NCBI RefSeq assembly: GCF_900537075.1
Contig: NZ_UNRA01000002.1
Span: forward strand, 124,001-188,000
Reading direction: 5' to 3'
From: Tropicibacter sp. Alg240-R139
GTDB taxonomy: Bacteria > Pseudomonadota > Alphaproteobacteria > Rhodobacterales > Rhodobacteraceae
Length of the DNA stretch: 64,000 bases
The notes under the pieces are model-generated. The model did no database searches, was not told the origin of the DNA, and saw nothing but the letters and a program-made list of their open reading frames with translations. This document shows positions 8,405 through 17,396 of the stretch, piece by piece (position 1 is the stretch's first letter; every line of letters starts with the position of its first letter). The position numbers and the translations under genes are program-made.

Positions 8405-8653
8405 TCTGACATGCTGCTACGGGCCGCAATCACTGCACCGCCCGTGATCAACAAGGCCGCGATCGCCAAAGCCCACATAGGCGCGGCGATCCCGGTCACC
8501 ACCTACACAAAGGTCGACAACAGAGGTGCCGCATTAAGAACCGGTTCCGAGCATCTGAATGTCCCCATGTTTCACCCCAACCGTCAACAACGCCAGAAGC
8601 GCCCACAGAAGGACCGCGGTGAATCTGACTGCGGTGGCTTGTGATCTGTTCAT
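8401..8653 (-). pseudogene. EamA/DMT transporter remnant with internal deletion
   Basis: Two pieces of one transporter survive. The first 39 codons (8534-8653) begin MNRSQATAVRFTAVLLWALL, a typical DMT first helix, and stop at TAA. The last piece, in another frame, reads APLLSTFV, stop, VVTGIAAPMWALAIAALLI and on to AARSSMSD, the usual DMT last helix and tail. The middle of a roughly 290-residue protein is missing. The ATG overlaps the LysR stop codon (ATGA), as expected for a once translationally coupled regulator-transporter pair. Confidence 0.78.
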
Positions 8654-9597
8654 GTTGGGGGGACGTCCTCAACCGGAATGATATCGAACTCCTCTGAAAT
8701 ATGCGCGGTCTTGTCAATTTCGGCCACGAACCAATCGCGAAATGCCTTGACCTGCGGGCGCTCTTCAACACCTGGCAGGCACAGGAACCGGAACCGGCCA
8801 GTGCTTTCGATCGCGATTTTGAACGGGGCCACCAGGCGCCCCTCTTGCAGGTCCTTGATGATCATCGCACGACGCCCAAGAACAGCGCCAACCCCCGCAA
8901 CGGCCGCATCCACAGCGTGATCGGCATTCGAAAAATGGGTGCCGTGTTCCGGGTTACACTGAACGCCTACGGCACGAAACCATGTTGCCCAATCACAGGG
9001 CGGTCGCAGAAAAGCAATCGAATCGTCAAAGATTAGCGGAGCCCGTGTCAAGCTTTCAGGTGTCGGGAATTGCTCGGCCAGTTCGGGTGACATCACGGGG
9101 GTCAACCATTCCTTGCGCACCGGAACGGAATACAGCCCCACATCTGGGCCATAACCGAACCGGATCGCCACATCTATGTCGTCTCGGTGCATATCCATGA
9201 CACGTAAGGTGGCAGAAAAGCTCAGGTCGATGTCAGGATGTTGGCGGGCGAAATCATACAAACGCGGCGCCAACCACTTGGCCGTGAGTGCGGGACCAGC
9301 TGTCACCGTCAGCGACGTGTTGTCTTGCAACTTGCGCGTCGCGCGCCAAGCCTCGGTAAGGGTTTGAAACCCATCCGCTGCGCCTGGCGCCAAGGTTCGA
9401 CCTGCCTCGGTAAGTTCCACCGCCCGATTCAAGCGTTTGAACAGGGGCTGCTCCAAATGTTCTTCCAGCGACTTGATCTGAAAGGACAGCGCGGCCGGAG
9501 TCACGTTTAACTCTGCGGCGGCCAAAGCAAAAGACATATGGCGCGCAGCTGCATCAAAAGCGCGCAAGGCAGTAAGCGGGGGCAGGCGGTCGCTCAT
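8650..9597 (-). CDS. LysR-family regulator (GcvA-like)
   Basis: About 315 residues. The N-terminal winged helix starts LPPLTALRAFDAAARHMSF and continues AAAELNVTPAALSFQIKSLE, as in GcvA/AmpR-type members; an effector-binding periplasmic-protein-like domain follows from about residue 90. ATG 9597 is chosen because MSDRLPPLTALRAF is the standard start; a longer frame adds 23 atypical residues. It is followed, with a 4-bp overlap, by the decayed transporter, so its former target may be gone. Divergent from the small gene at 9712. Confidence 0.9.
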   Translation of the reverse strand: MSDRLPPLTALRAFDAAARHMSFALAAAELNVTPAALSFQIKSLEEHLEQPLFKRLNRAVELTEAGRTLAPGAADGFQTLTEAWRATRKLQDNTSLTVTAGPALTAKWLAPRLYDFARQHPDIDLSFSATLRVMDMHRDDIDVAIRFGYGPDVGLYSVPVRKEWLTPVMSPELAEQFPTPESLTRAPLIFDDSIAFLRPPCDWATWFRAVGVQCNPEHGTHFSNADHAVDAAVAGVGAVLGRRAMIIKDLQEGRLVAPFKIAIESTGRFRFLCLPGVEERPQVKAFRDWFVAEIDKTAHISEEFDIIPVEDVPPT

Positions 9598-9711
9598 AGT
9601 CAGGTCAATATTTCTTAACTGAGGGTCATAAAACTCTCGTTTGCACCTTTGCATTTGGCCGCACATATTGGGTTCAAGTCAAGGTGAACTGACCTGAGAA
9701 AGGGCAAAGAG

Positions 9712-9822
9712 ATGATCGAGATGACGACAAACCCCGCCGCCCAACGTGCATTCCAGCGCGCACATGTAGAGCGATCCAAGGCCATCAAGTCGGTGCTGAA
9801 CTGGCTGTTCGGTTCCCGCTGA
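9712..9822 (+). CDS. Small basic protein, 36 residues
   Basis: An ATG at 9712 opens a 36-codon frame, MIEMTTNPAAQRAFQRAHVE, ending VLNWLFGSR. It has regular GC-rich third positions and is followed 30 bp later by a strong hairpin terminator (9852-9882), which supports a real transcript. It is amphipathic with a Trp-Leu-Phe tail and looks like a small conserved roseobacter protein, but the recognition is weak. Divergent from the LysR gene. Function unknown. Confidence 0.5.
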   Translation: MIEMTTNPAAQRAFQRAHVERSKAIKSVLNWLFGSR

Positions 9823-9851
9823 ACGCAGCGCGCGCGTTCTTACGGGATACG

Positions 9852-9882
9852 AAAAGGGCCGGTCCATGTGGACCGGCCCTTG
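9852..9882. terminator. Bidirectional hairpin terminator
   Basis: A 13-bp perfect stem, AAGGGCCGGTCCA with its complement and a 2-nt loop. TTTTC follows it on the minus strand and TGTTGTTTG on the plus strand. It lies between the small gene (plus) and the end of phaB (minus) and can serve both. Confidence 0.85.
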
Positions 9883-9903
9883 TTGTTTGTCCGACCGAAT
9901 GGC

Positions 9904-10626
9904 TTAGACGAAGAATTGTGCGCCGTTGGCAGAGATGGTCGAGCCGTTCACGAAACCTGCGTCATCGGCAACCAGGAACGACACGCAGCGCGCGATCTCT
10001 TCCGGCTCACCCAGGCGGCCTGCCGGGATCTGTGCGATGATCGATTCGCGGACTTTTTCCGGAACTGCCATCACCATGTCGGTGCCGATGTAGCCAGGGC
10101 AGATGGCGTTGGCGGTGATGCCAGCGCGCGCGCCTTCTTGTGCCAGCGATTTGACGATGCCCAGATCGCCCGCCTTGGTCGCAGCATAGTTCACCTGAGC
10201 GAACTGGCCTTTCTGGCCGTTGATCGAGCTGATGACCACGATGCGACCAAACTTGCGCTCGCGCATGCCGGGCCAGATCGGGTGAACCGTGTTGAACACG
10301 CCGGTCAGGTTGGTGTCGATAACCTGGTTCCACTGCTCGGGCGTCATTTTGTGGAACGGGGCGTCGCGGGTGATGCCTGCGTTGGCGACGACGATGTCGA
10401 TGGGGCCCACTTCGGCTTCGACCTTGGCGATACCTGCTGTCGATTCCTCGTAGCTGGCAACATTCCACTTGTAGGTGGCGATGCCGGTTTCTTCGGTGAA
10501 CTTTGCGGCGGCTTCGTCGTTACCTGCATAGGTGGCTGCGACGTTGTAACCATCGGCCTTCAGGCGCTTGGAAATCGCGGCGCCAATGCCGCGCGAGCCA
10601 CCGGTGACGAGTGCTGTTCTTGCCAT
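9904..10626 (-). CDS. phaB: Acetoacetyl-CoA reductase
   Basis: A 240-residue short-chain dehydrogenase. It has the NADPH motif TGGSRGIGAAI (about 8-18), NAGITRD, and the catalytic Ser/Tyr/Lys in SSINGQKGQFAQVNYAATKAG. It reduces acetoacetyl-CoA to (R)-3-hydroxybutyryl-CoA for PHB and the entry of the ethylmalonyl-CoA pathway. ATG 10626 follows GGAGG at 10635-10639; a longer frame starts five residues earlier without support. Downstream of phaA but separated from it by a terminator, so it also needs its own promoter in 10627-10760. Confidence 0.95.
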   Translation of the reverse strand: MARTALVTGGSRGIGAAISKRLKADGYNVAATYAGNDEAAAKFTEETGIATYKWNVASYEESTAGIAKVEAEVGPIDIVVANAGITRDAPFHKMTPEQWNQVIDTNLTGVFNTVHPIWPGMRERKFGRIVVISSINGQKGQFAQVNYAATKAGDLGIVKSLAQEGARAGITANAICPGYIGTDMVMAVPEKVRESIIAQIPAGRLGEPEEIARCVSFLVADDAGFVNGSTISANGAQFFV

Positions 10627-10760
10627 TGAGGAATCCTCCAATTGAATTTGGCGTTGTAATGCTGTTACCCATTACGCGTGAGATGCGCAATATTCTTTCG
10701 TGATGAAACTTTCATGACAGGAAGAAAAAATTGTCGCATCCGGGGTAAGAGGTTGAAGGT

Positions 10761-10790
10761 AAAAGAAAAGGGCGCCCAATGGGCGCCCTA
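10761..10790 (-). terminator. Rho-independent terminator of phaA
   Basis: On the minus strand a GGGCGCCCA/TGGGCGCCC stem is followed by TTTTCTTTTACC. It lies 23 bp after the phaA stop, so part of the phaA transcript should stop before phaB. Confidence 0.85.
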
Positions 10791-10812
10791 TCTATGTCGT
10801 ATGGACCATCGC

Positions 10813-11988
10813 TTAGTCGCGCTCCACACACAGGGCAACGCCCATGCCGCCACCAATGCAGAGGGTGGCGAGGCCTTTCTTGGCGTCCCGGCGCTTCATT
10901 TCGAACAGTAGCGTGTTCAGAACGCGGCATCCCGAGGCGCCGATCGGGTGACCGATGGCGATGGCACCGCCGTTCACGTTCACGATCGCCGGATCCCAGC
11001 CCATGTCCTTGTTCACGGCGCAAGCCTGTGCGGCAAAAGCTTCGTTGGCTTCGACCAGGTCCAGGTCTTCGGCCTTCCAGCCCGCTTTTTCCAGTGCTTT
11101 GCGCGAGGCATAGATCGGGCCGACGCCCATGATCTTGGGGTCCAGTCCGGCTGTGGCGTAGGATACGATGCGGGCCAGCGGCTCAATCCCGCGCTTTTCG
11201 GCGTTGTCGGCCGACATCAGCAGGGTCGCGGCTGCACCGTCGTTCAGACCGGATGCGTTGGCTGCAGTGACCGAGCCGTCCTTGGCGAAAGCCGGGCGCA
11301 GTTTCTGCATGGCGTCCATGGTGGCGCCGTGGCGGATGTATTCATCCTTATCCATCACGATGTCACCCTTGCGGGTCTTGATGGTGAACGCGGCGATCTC
11401 GTCGGCGAACTTGCCGGCTTTTTGTGCAGCTTCTGCCTTGTTCTGCGATGCAACGGCGAACTCGTCCTGCATCTCACGGCTGATCTGCCATTTTTCGGCC
11501 ACGTTCTCGGCGGTTTGCCCCATGTGATACCCGTTAAAGGCGTCCCAAAGGCCGTCGCGGATCATGGTGTCGATGTATTTCATGTCACCCATCTTGTGCC
11601 CGGCGCGCAGGTTCGCGGCGTGGGGCGACAGTGTCATGTTTTCCTGACCACCGGCAGCGACGATGTCCGCATCGCCCAGCTGGATGTGCTGAGCACCCAA
11701 AGCAACGGCACGCAGACCCGAACCACAAACCTGGTTAATGCTCCATGCGGCGCTTTCCTGCGGAAGGCCAGCGTTGATGTGCGCCTGACGGGCAGGGTTT
11801 TGACCTTGTGCTGCGGTCAGAACCTGACCCAGGATGGTCTCGCTGACTTCGCCCTTTTCGATACCGGCGCGCTCGACGACGGCCTCCAGAACTGCGGCGC
11901 CCAGGTCATGTGCAGGTGTGTTCGCGAACGAACCGCCAAAGCTGCCAACACCAGTCCGTGCTGCCGAAGCGATTACTACGTTGGTCAT
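10813..11988 (-). CDS. phaA: Acetyl-CoA C-acetyltransferase (beta-ketothiolase)
   Basis: A 391-residue thiolase. The acyl-accepting Cys is in [15 protein letters not shown] (about 88), the His in [18 protein letters not shown], and the second Cys in [11 protein letters not shown]. It condenses two acetyl-CoA into acetoacetyl-CoA, the first step of PHB synthesis and of the ethylmalonyl-CoA pathway. ATG 11988 ([17 protein letters not shown]) is the family start; the frame runs 44 codons further upstream without homologous character. A perfect TGC palindrome lies upstream at 12104-12119. Confidence 0.96.
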   Translation of the reverse strand: MTNVVIASAARTGVGSFGGSFANTPAHDLGAAVLEAVVERAGIEKGEVSETILGQVLTAAQGQNPARQAHINAGLPQESAAWSINQVCGSGLRAVALGAQHIQLGDADIVAAGGQENMTLSPHAANLRAGHKMGDMKYIDTMIRDGLWDAFNGYHMGQTAENVAEKWQISREMQDEFAVASQNKAEAAQKAGKFADEIAAFTIKTRKGDIVMDKDEYIRHGATMDAMQKLRPAFAKDGSVTAANASGLNDGAAATLLMSADNAEKRGIEPLARIVSYATAGLDPKIMGVGPIYASRKALEKAGWKAEDLDLVEANEAFAAQACAVNKDMGWDPAIVNVNGGAIAIGHPIGASGCRVLNTLLFEMKRRDAKKGLATLCIGGGMGVALCVERD

Positions 11989-12103
11989 GTGATCCAATCC
12001 TTTGCCGTCATATCTCTCGAGAAATGTGAAGACTCGGGTCGCTAAAGTCGACCCTACACAATGTCTCGCATCTCTCGCTCTCGCAAAAGCTGGCATAGCG
12101 GAA

Positions 12104-12119
12104 TGCTGCAATTGCAGCA
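12104..12119. promoter_or_regulatory. Perfect TGC palindrome, candidate PhaR operator
   Basis: TGCTGCAATTGCAGCA is a perfect 16-bp palindrome in the phaA leader, about 116 bp before the start codon. Its core, CTGC-N4-GCAG, matches the TGC-rich sites described for the PHB repressor PhaR in Rhodobacteraceae. No phaR gene is in the window, so the link is inference. Confidence 0.65.
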
Positions 12120-12173
12120 ACAGTCAGCTTGCCTCATGTGTCGCGTGAGTGGATGTTAGCGCAATTTTCGAAC

Positions 12174-13013
12174 TCAAGCCGTTGATTTTTCTTGTTCAGG
12201 TTGTAACCATGTGGGTTTCACAGTGGGAGCACCAAACAAAAAGCCCTGCAAGCAGTCGACCCCATGTCTGACCAGAAATTCGGCTTCTTCGACGGTTTCG
12301 ACCGATTCGGCGATGGTGAACATGTCGAACTCGTGTGCGATGGCGATCAGGGCGCGCACCACAGATTGATTGTCAGGGTTCTTGTCGATGCCACGGATGA
12401 ACTGCCCATCAATCTTTGCGGCATCAAAGAAGAACTCGCGAAACAGCCGCATGGCGATGTTGCCAGCCCCAAAATCATCCAGCGCAAAGGCGATCCCATG
12501 TTCTTGCAACTGGTCCATGAAGTCGATCACCAGTTCAGGCACTGTCATAACCGAGGTTTCGTTGATCTCCAGGATCAGCCGCTCTCCTAGTGTAGAATCC
12601 TTCTTGAGGAACCGATGCAGGATCTGCGTCCATTTCTTGAACCCGATAGAGCGCGCCGACATGTTGATGGACAGTCGGATCGTCGGGTTGCGCACCAGCG
12701 TACGCAGTCCAATCTGCAGCGCATTGCAATCTAGCTCGCGTCCGATTTCGGTGTTTTCAACCGCCGGCATGAATTCGCGCGCGGGGATCACCCTGCCGGT
12801 TTCGTCCAGAACCCGGATGAAGCCCTCGTAAAAGGCACGCTGATGGGGTGGTTGTGCTTGCATCACCGGCTGAAACGCTAGCATGCATTGACTGTGTTTG
12901 ACGGCCTCGGTCGCCATCTGAACCGCCGAGCGATCCCGTTTCCGGACAGCAGCGTCCAGTGGGTTGTCGACTTGTCCGTCGGCGTTGGCCATCATCTTTC
13001 GGCGTTGCAGCAT
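12174..13013 (-). CDS. EAL-domain protein (probable c-di-GMP phosphodiesterase)
   Basis: About 279 residues, one EAL domain and no recognisable sensor. The signature motif reads EGF (about 63-65, in FYEGFIRVLDE) instead of EAL but keeps the metal-binding Glu. The other catalytic elements are present: SINMSAR, LEINETS, ALDDFGAG, AAKIDGQFI, AESVET and CLQGFLFG. Hydrolysis of cyclic di-GMP is therefore likely, not certain. ATG 13013 follows AAGGGGACAACA and is preferred; an upstream ATG (13076) has no ribosome site. Upstream of phaA on the same strand. Confidence 0.82.
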   Translation of the reverse strand: MLQRRKMMANADGQVDNPLDAAVRKRDRSAVQMATEAVKHSQCMLAFQPVMQAQPPHQRAFYEGFIRVLDETGRVIPAREFMPAVENTEIGRELDCNALQIGLRTLVRNPTIRLSINMSARSIGFKKWTQILHRFLKKDSTLGERLILEINETSVMTVPELVIDFMDQLQEHGIAFALDDFGAGNIAMRLFREFFFDAAKIDGQFIRGIDKNPDNQSVVRALIAIAHEFDMFTIAESVETVEEAEFLVRHGVDCLQGFLFGAPTVKPTWLQPEQEKSTA

Positions 13014-13319
13014 TGTTGTCCCCTTGTCGCCGGGTGCGGATGAACGGGACAAGACTTCGCCAAATTCGTAAAGCATCAGTTAAATGGACGATTTGTCGAA
13101 ATTTGTAGGGGGTGAGCGTGACAAAGATGAATGCGCCCCAATTGTTTAAGCGCCGTCAAAACAGGCGAGTAGATCACACAGGAATTCAAGGCTTTGACAA
13201 TTCTCTGAAAGATGAGTGCACTTTGCCGTACCTGTTGGCACTGGTGCATTCAGTCAGGATCGTGACACTTCAATTAAATTTGGCGTCAAACGGACGATTC
13301 CTTTGACACCAAGTCGCCA
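13014..13319. other. Intergenic stretch, no recognised feature
   Basis: About 300 bp upstream of the EAL gene and downstream of the sterol-desaturase-like gene. It is AT-richer than the flanks and should hold the EAL promoter. No convincing gene, RNA or repeat was seen. Confidence 0.5.
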
Positions 13320-14252
13320 CTATTGCGTAAACCCGGGCGACCCGCGGTCCTGCGGATTGCGCACCAGATGTTTGGCCTTGATGGTTTCTGAGGTATCGCG
13401 GCTGCCATCGTGGCTATAGCCCGGCGGACCAAAGGCGTAGCTAAGCCGCTGGCGGACCGTCAAGCCGGGCTGCACGACATCCCTGAAAATGCCGATCCAT
13501 TCATGGAATGCGACCCGCAGCGGGTTAAAGCTGCCTAGGTTGTGGACCAGACCATAATCCACCTTTTCGCTGTCCTGTTCCGGCACAAAGGTGCCGAACA
13601 TTTTATCCCAGACAATGAAGACGCCGGCATAGTTGCAGTCCAGATAACGGGGGTTTCGTCCATGGTGGACCCTGTGATGGCTGGGCGTGTTCATCACCGC
13701 CTCGAACCAGCGGGGCATTTTCCCGATGGCTTCGGTGTGGATCCAGAATTGATAGATTAGGTTCAACCCGCCGCAGAGCAAGACAATCGCCGGATGGAAC
13801 CCCAACAGGATCAGCGGTGCGCGCACGATCATCATAAAGGTGAACGTACCAGTCCACGTCTGTCGCAGGGCGGTGGTCAGGTTGTAATGCTGGCTGGAAT
13901 GATGGTTCACATGGCTGGCCCAGACCCAGCGGATGCGGTGCCCGAACCGATGCACCCAATAGTACCGCAGATCGTCCAGCACAAAGCACAAGATGAACAC
14001 GCCGACCGACGTGCCCAGATCCAGCGGTGTCAGCGCCCAAAGGAGCATAAAGAACCCGTAGGCGAGGAACCCCAGCAGCAATCCCGATGCCACGCTGCCC
14101 GCGCCCATGATCAGCGAAGTCACTGCGTCGCGCGTTTCATACCTACCGCCTCGGCCTTTGACGGCGATCCAGATGAATTCAGCCAGAATGGCGGCAACAA
14201 AAAACGGCACGGCCAGTTGGGTTGGGTCGGGGAAAGAGAGTGTATCTGTCAT
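13320..14252 (-). CDS. Sterol desaturase/fatty acid hydroxylase family membrane protein
   Basis: About 310 residues with several membrane segments and the di-iron histidine clusters HRFGH, HVNHHSSQH and HRVHH. This places it in the fatty acid hydroxylase superfamily of O2-dependent hydroxylases or desaturases acting on lipids. The substrate is unknown; related bacterial proteins act on sterols, carotenoids or lipid headgroups. ATG 14252 makes an ATGA overlap with the stop of the upstream gene and is chosen over an in-frame ATG at 14276. Confidence 0.88.
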   Translation of the reverse strand: MTDTLSFPDPTQLAVPFFVAAILAEFIWIAVKGRGGRYETRDAVTSLIMGAGSVASGLLLGFLAYGFFMLLWALTPLDLGTSVGVFILCFVLDDLRYYWVHRFGHRIRWVWASHVNHHSSQHYNLTTALRQTWTGTFTFMMIVRAPLILLGFHPAIVLLCGGLNLIYQFWIHTEAIGKMPRWFEAVMNTPSHHRVHHGRNPRYLDCNYAGVFIVWDKMFGTFVPEQDSEKVDYGLVHNLGSFNPLRVAFHEWIGIFRDVVQPGLTVRQRLSYAFGPPGYSHDGSRDTSETIKAKHLVRNPQDRGSPGFTQ

Positions 14253-14635
14253 GTCGCCTGAATCGTGTTGCGCCACAGCTGGCGTTCTTCGGGGGCCAGC
14301 GCCACGCGTACACTGGGGGCCGTGAAATCGGAGAATCGGAAACGTAGGCCGCGGGTCGTGTCATCCAGGTCAACTTCAACCAAATGACGCGCCACTGTAT
14401 CCGCACCAAAGGCCCAGACAAGTCCTACCCCTGCCGAGGTCGTCACCAACGCCGCATGCCCATCTTGGGCTGCGATCACACCTGTAACCTGATCGTCAGG
14501 GAAATGACGCTCCCACGCCGCACCCGCGCTTTCCGCAGTCAGGCGGGCACGCTTTGACCGGCCGCTCAGATGCAGCATGACCGCAATGGATGCGATGCCG
14601 AGGACCACAAGGATCAGCAGGATTTCAAGTGGCAT
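14249..14635 (-). CDS. Membrane-anchored protein of unknown function
   Basis: A 128-residue protein with one N-terminal membrane helix (LEILLILVVLGIASIAVML) and a soluble part with no motif I recognise. It overlaps the sterol-desaturase-like gene by 4 bp (ATGA), so the two are translated together and may act together at the membrane. Codon use matches the neighbours. Confidence 0.75.
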   Translation of the reverse strand: MPLEILLILVVLGIASIAVMLHLSGRSKRARLTAESAGAAWERHFPDDQVTGVIAAQDGHAALVTTSAGVGLVWAFGADTVARHLVEVDLDDTTRGLRFRFSDFTAPSVRVALAPEERQLWRNTIQAT

Positions 14636-14695
14636 GGGGCCCTCCTGCAGGAGAATCTGCGCAAGCCGGACGGTTCTGTCAAAGGTGGCGTTGCG

Positions 14696-15025
14696 TCAGC
14701 CAGGTTGCAGCTGGTCCAGTACCATGGGCTGCACCACCCGCTCGACAAAGGGCACCAACCCTTCGGGGCCCGACTTGCGATCCTTGAGATGGATGGGCAC
14801 ATCCGGGCGTCGATTGGCGATTACACCTATCAGAGCGCCTCGAATGGAATCGTCCAAACCTGCGCCCATGACGACGCAGGAAATCCGTGGTTCGGTTTCA
14901 AGTTGGTGGATGACTTCGGCCTGATCATGGGCCCCCAGCCATTCGATGGGAAGATGTTGCAGTTGTTGGGCGACAGTGCCGATCACCTGAGGCAGCCGAC
15001 CAACCAGAAGCACAACAGGTTTCAT
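14696..15025 (-). CDS. Receiver-like small protein lacking the phospho-acceptor
   Basis: A 109-residue alpha/beta protein. PVVLLVGRLPQVIGTVAQQL looks like strand 1 and helix 1 of a response-regulator receiver, and the third strand ISCVVMGAGLDD carries Gly where a receiver has the phosphorylated Asp. A conserved-looking VPIHLKDRKSGPEGLVPFVE follows. Probably a non-phosphorylated pseudo-receiver or unrelated Rossmann-like domain. Between the TlpA gene and the 14249 gene, same strand. Function unknown. Confidence 0.7.
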   Translation of the reverse strand: MKPVVLLVGRLPQVIGTVAQQLQHLPIEWLGAHDQAEVIHQLETEPRISCVVMGAGLDDSIRGALIGVIANRRPDVPIHLKDRKSGPEGLVPFVERVVQPMVLDQLQPG

Positions 15026-15193
15026 GGCATTCTCCTGTGTTTCAAGTCAGCGCCTGCGTATTCAGCAGGCTCGCGCACTATACCACAGAACGATTCCTGG
15101 ACCGCGAACGTCTCTTCTTCTTGGTGAAAGCATTCCGGAGCGCGTGGCAGAACCTCGCACTCCAGATCTACACATTCGATAACGGCTAACGTG

Positions 15194-15772
15194 TCACGGT
15201 GCCTGAGCCACAAGCGCCTTGATGATGGCCTTAGCGCTGTCCGAATTCCACTCGGCGTCCCCGATCAGACGGGCGATTTCCTGACCTTCGGGATTGATCA
15301 GAATTGTGATCGGCAACCCCAGGATAGCCATCTCGCGCGCGACGGCCTGTTTGGGGTCCTGATGACGGGGCAGATTGTCGATGTTGTTTTCAGCAAAGAA
15401 TTTCTTGATGCCTGAGGGGGAATTGCGACCTGTTGCCAGGGTCAGCACCTCAAAATCATCACCGCCAAACTCGTCCTGTAGCTCGGAAATCTGCGGCATC
15501 TCTTTGCGGCAGGGCGCACACCAAGTGGCCCAGAAGTTCAGCAGGACATATTTGCCCTGATAGTCTGACAGCCGCCGCTGACCTGCATCATCGGCCAGTT
15601 GAAATGCTGCAGTTGAAACCGGGCGCGGCTCCGAATGAATGATCAGCTTTTTCATGTCGCCATCGCGCAGGTCGGCGACAGTCTGCATATCCACGTCGGC
15701 GGCGATGGCACCGGTTGGATTTGCGCCTGCGACAAGGGCGGTATAGACGAGGGCCAGCAACAGTTTCTTCAT
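15194..15772 (-). CDS. TlpA-family periplasmic thioredoxin-like oxidoreductase
   Basis: A 192-residue protein with an N-terminal signal peptide ([24 protein letters not shown]) and a thioredoxin fold carrying the active site [14 protein letters not shown]. These proteins reduce disulfides in the periplasm, for example in cytochrome c maturation. ATG 15772 follows GGAGGGGAT; the frame continues upstream for 33 unlikely codons into argH. Only 22 bp separate its start from the divergent argH start. Confidence 0.9.
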   Translation of the reverse strand: MKKLLLALVYTALVAGANPTGAIAADVDMQTVADLRDGDMKKLIIHSEPRPVSTAAFQLADDAGQRRLSDYQGKYVLLNFWATWCAPCRKEMPQISELQDEFGGDDFEVLTLATGRNSPSGIKKFFAENNIDNLPRHQDPKQAVAREMAILGLPITILINPEGQEIARLIGDAEWNSDSAKAIIKALVAQAP

Positions 15773-15794
15773 ATCCCCTCCGAAGGGTTTCCAG

Positions 15795-17186
15795 ATGACC
15801 GATAAGACCTCGAACCAGATGTGGGGCGGCCGCTTTGCCGCCGGACCGGACGCGATCATGGAGGCGATCAACGCCTCGATCGGGTACGATCAGCGGATGG
15901 CGGCCCAAGATATTGCTGGCTCGCGGGCCCATGCAGCGATGTTGGCTGCAACAGGTGTCATAACGGATAGTGATGCGGAGGCCATTCGAAAAGGACTCCT
16001 CACCGTATTGTCAGAGATCGAGGGTGGAGCGTTTGAATTTTCGACCGCGCTTGAAGACATTCACATGAACGTCGAAGCGCGCCTGAAAGAGGTGATTGGC
16101 GAGCCTGCGGGCCGTTTGCACACGGGCCGCAGCCGAAATGACCAGGTTGCGACTGATTTCAAACTCTGGGTTCGCGATCAACTGGACGCGGCAGAATCCG
16201 GCCTGCTGGCCCTGATCCGCGCGCTTTTGGCACAGGCCGAGGCCGGTGCGGAATGGGTGATGCCGGGCTTTACCCACCTGCAAACCGCGCAGCCCGTCAC
16301 ATGGGGCCATCACATGATGGCCTATGTAGAGATGTTTGGCCGTGATCTGTCCCGTGTCCGCGATGCGCGTGCCCGGATGAACGAATCGCCTCTAGGCGCT
16401 GCGGCGCTGGCTGGCACATCCTTTCCCATCGACCGGCATATGACCGCCGAGGCGCTGGGCTTTGATCGCCCCGCGGCCAACTCTCTGGACGCCGTGTCAG
16501 ATCGCGATTTCGCGCTCGAATTCCTCTCGACCGCTTCGATCTGCGCCATGCACCTCAGCCGCTTTGCCGAAGAGCTAGTGATCTGGTCCTCGGCCCAGTT
16601 CCGCTTTGTCACTTTGTCGGATCGCTTTTCGACCGGCTCGTCGATCATGCCGCAAAAGAAAAACCCAGATGCCGCCGAGCTGATCCGCGCCAAAGTGGGC
16701 CGCATCTATGGGGCCAACACGGCTCTGATGATGGTGATGAAAGGCCTACCGCTGGCCTATTCCAAGGACATGCAGGAAGACAAGGAACAGGTCTTTGACG
16801 CCGCCGACAACTGGATGCTGGCGCTTGCCGCGATGGAGGGTATGGTCAAGGACATGACCGCCAACCGCGACAGCCTGGCCGCTGCCGCTGGCTCGGGTTT
16901 CTCGACCGCGACCGATCTGGCCGACTGGCTGGTGCGGGTTCTGGGCCTGCCGTTCCGCGATGCGCATCACGTCACCGGCTCGCTGGTTGCGATGGCCGAA
17001 TCCAAGGGCTGCGATCTGCCGGATCTGACGCTGGCGGACATGCAATCGGTTCACGGGGACATCACCGATGATGTCTTTGGTGTTCTTGGCGTCGATAATT
17101 CGGTAAACTCGCGCATGTCTTATGGCGGCACCGCACCTGCGCAGGTGCGCGCCCAGATCGAACGTTGGAAAGCGACCCTGTCATGA
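15795..17186 (+). CDS. argH: Argininosuccinate lyase
   Basis: A 463-residue member of the fumarase/aspartase superfamily of standard ArgH length. It opens [23 protein letters not shown], has [12 protein letters not shown], and the signature [12 protein letters not shown] near residue 280 with the catalytic Ser. It splits argininosuccinate into arginine and fumarate, the last step of arginine synthesis. Its upstream region lies mostly inside the divergent tlpA gene. Its stop overlaps the start of a small lipoprotein gene (ATGA). Confidence 0.97.
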   Translation: MTDKTSNQMWGGRFAAGPDAIMEAINASIGYDQRMAAQDIAGSRAHAAMLAATGVITDSDAEAIRKGLLTVLSEIEGGAFEFSTALEDIHMNVEARLKEVIGEPAGRLHTGRSRNDQVATDFKLWVRDQLDAAESGLLALIRALLAQAEAGAEWVMPGFTHLQTAQPVTWGHHMMAYVEMFGRDLSRVRDARARMNESPLGAAALAGTSFPIDRHMTAEALGFDRPAANSLDAVSDRDFALEFLSTASICAMHLSRFAEELVIWSSAQFRFVTLSDRFSTGSSIMPQKKNPDAAELIRAKVGRIYGANTALMMVMKGLPLAYSKDMQEDKEQVFDAADNWMLALAAMEGMVKDMTANRDSLAAAAGSGFSTATDLADWLVRVLGLPFRDAHHVTGSLVAMAESKGCDLPDLTLADMQSVHGDITDDVFGVLGVDNSVNSRMSYGGTAPAQVRAQIERWKATLS

Positions 17187-17365
17187 CCCTGATCCGCACC
17201 TCTCTTGTTCTAGTCTGTCTTGCAGCACTGGCGGGATGCGGTGCGGACGGCGAACCCGTTCAGCCGTCTCTGAACGCCCATGTCGGCGTTGGGGGCAGCA
17301 GTTCTTACGTCGGTGGCAGCGTCGGGCTGCACCGGGGGCCGTTCAACCTGTATCTGGGGTTCTGA
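17183..17365 (+). CDS. Small lipoprotein
   Basis: A 60-residue protein: signal sequence [19 protein letters not shown] with lipobox LAGC, so Cys19 should be lipidated, then a Gly/Ser-rich tail ending NLYLGF. ATG 17183 overlaps the argH stop (ATGA). The tail may pair with a membrane or pack as a short beta hairpin; function unknown. Small lipoproteins between argH and lysA are, as I recall, common in Rhodobacteraceae. Confidence 0.82.
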   Translation: MTLIRTSLVLVCLAALAGCGADGEPVQPSLNAHVGVGGSSSYVGGSVGLHRGPFNLYLGF

Positions 17366-17396
17366 ACGAGTAGGCACATCTTGCCGAAATGTGATT

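Noticed and set aside
8411-8644. A plus-strand frame opposite the EamA remnant
   Set aside because: The minus strand carries recognisable transporter ends; the plus frame has no family resemblance.
13112-13306. A 64-codon frame upstream of the EAL gene
   Set aside because: No ribosome site or protein-like composition; treated as intergenic.
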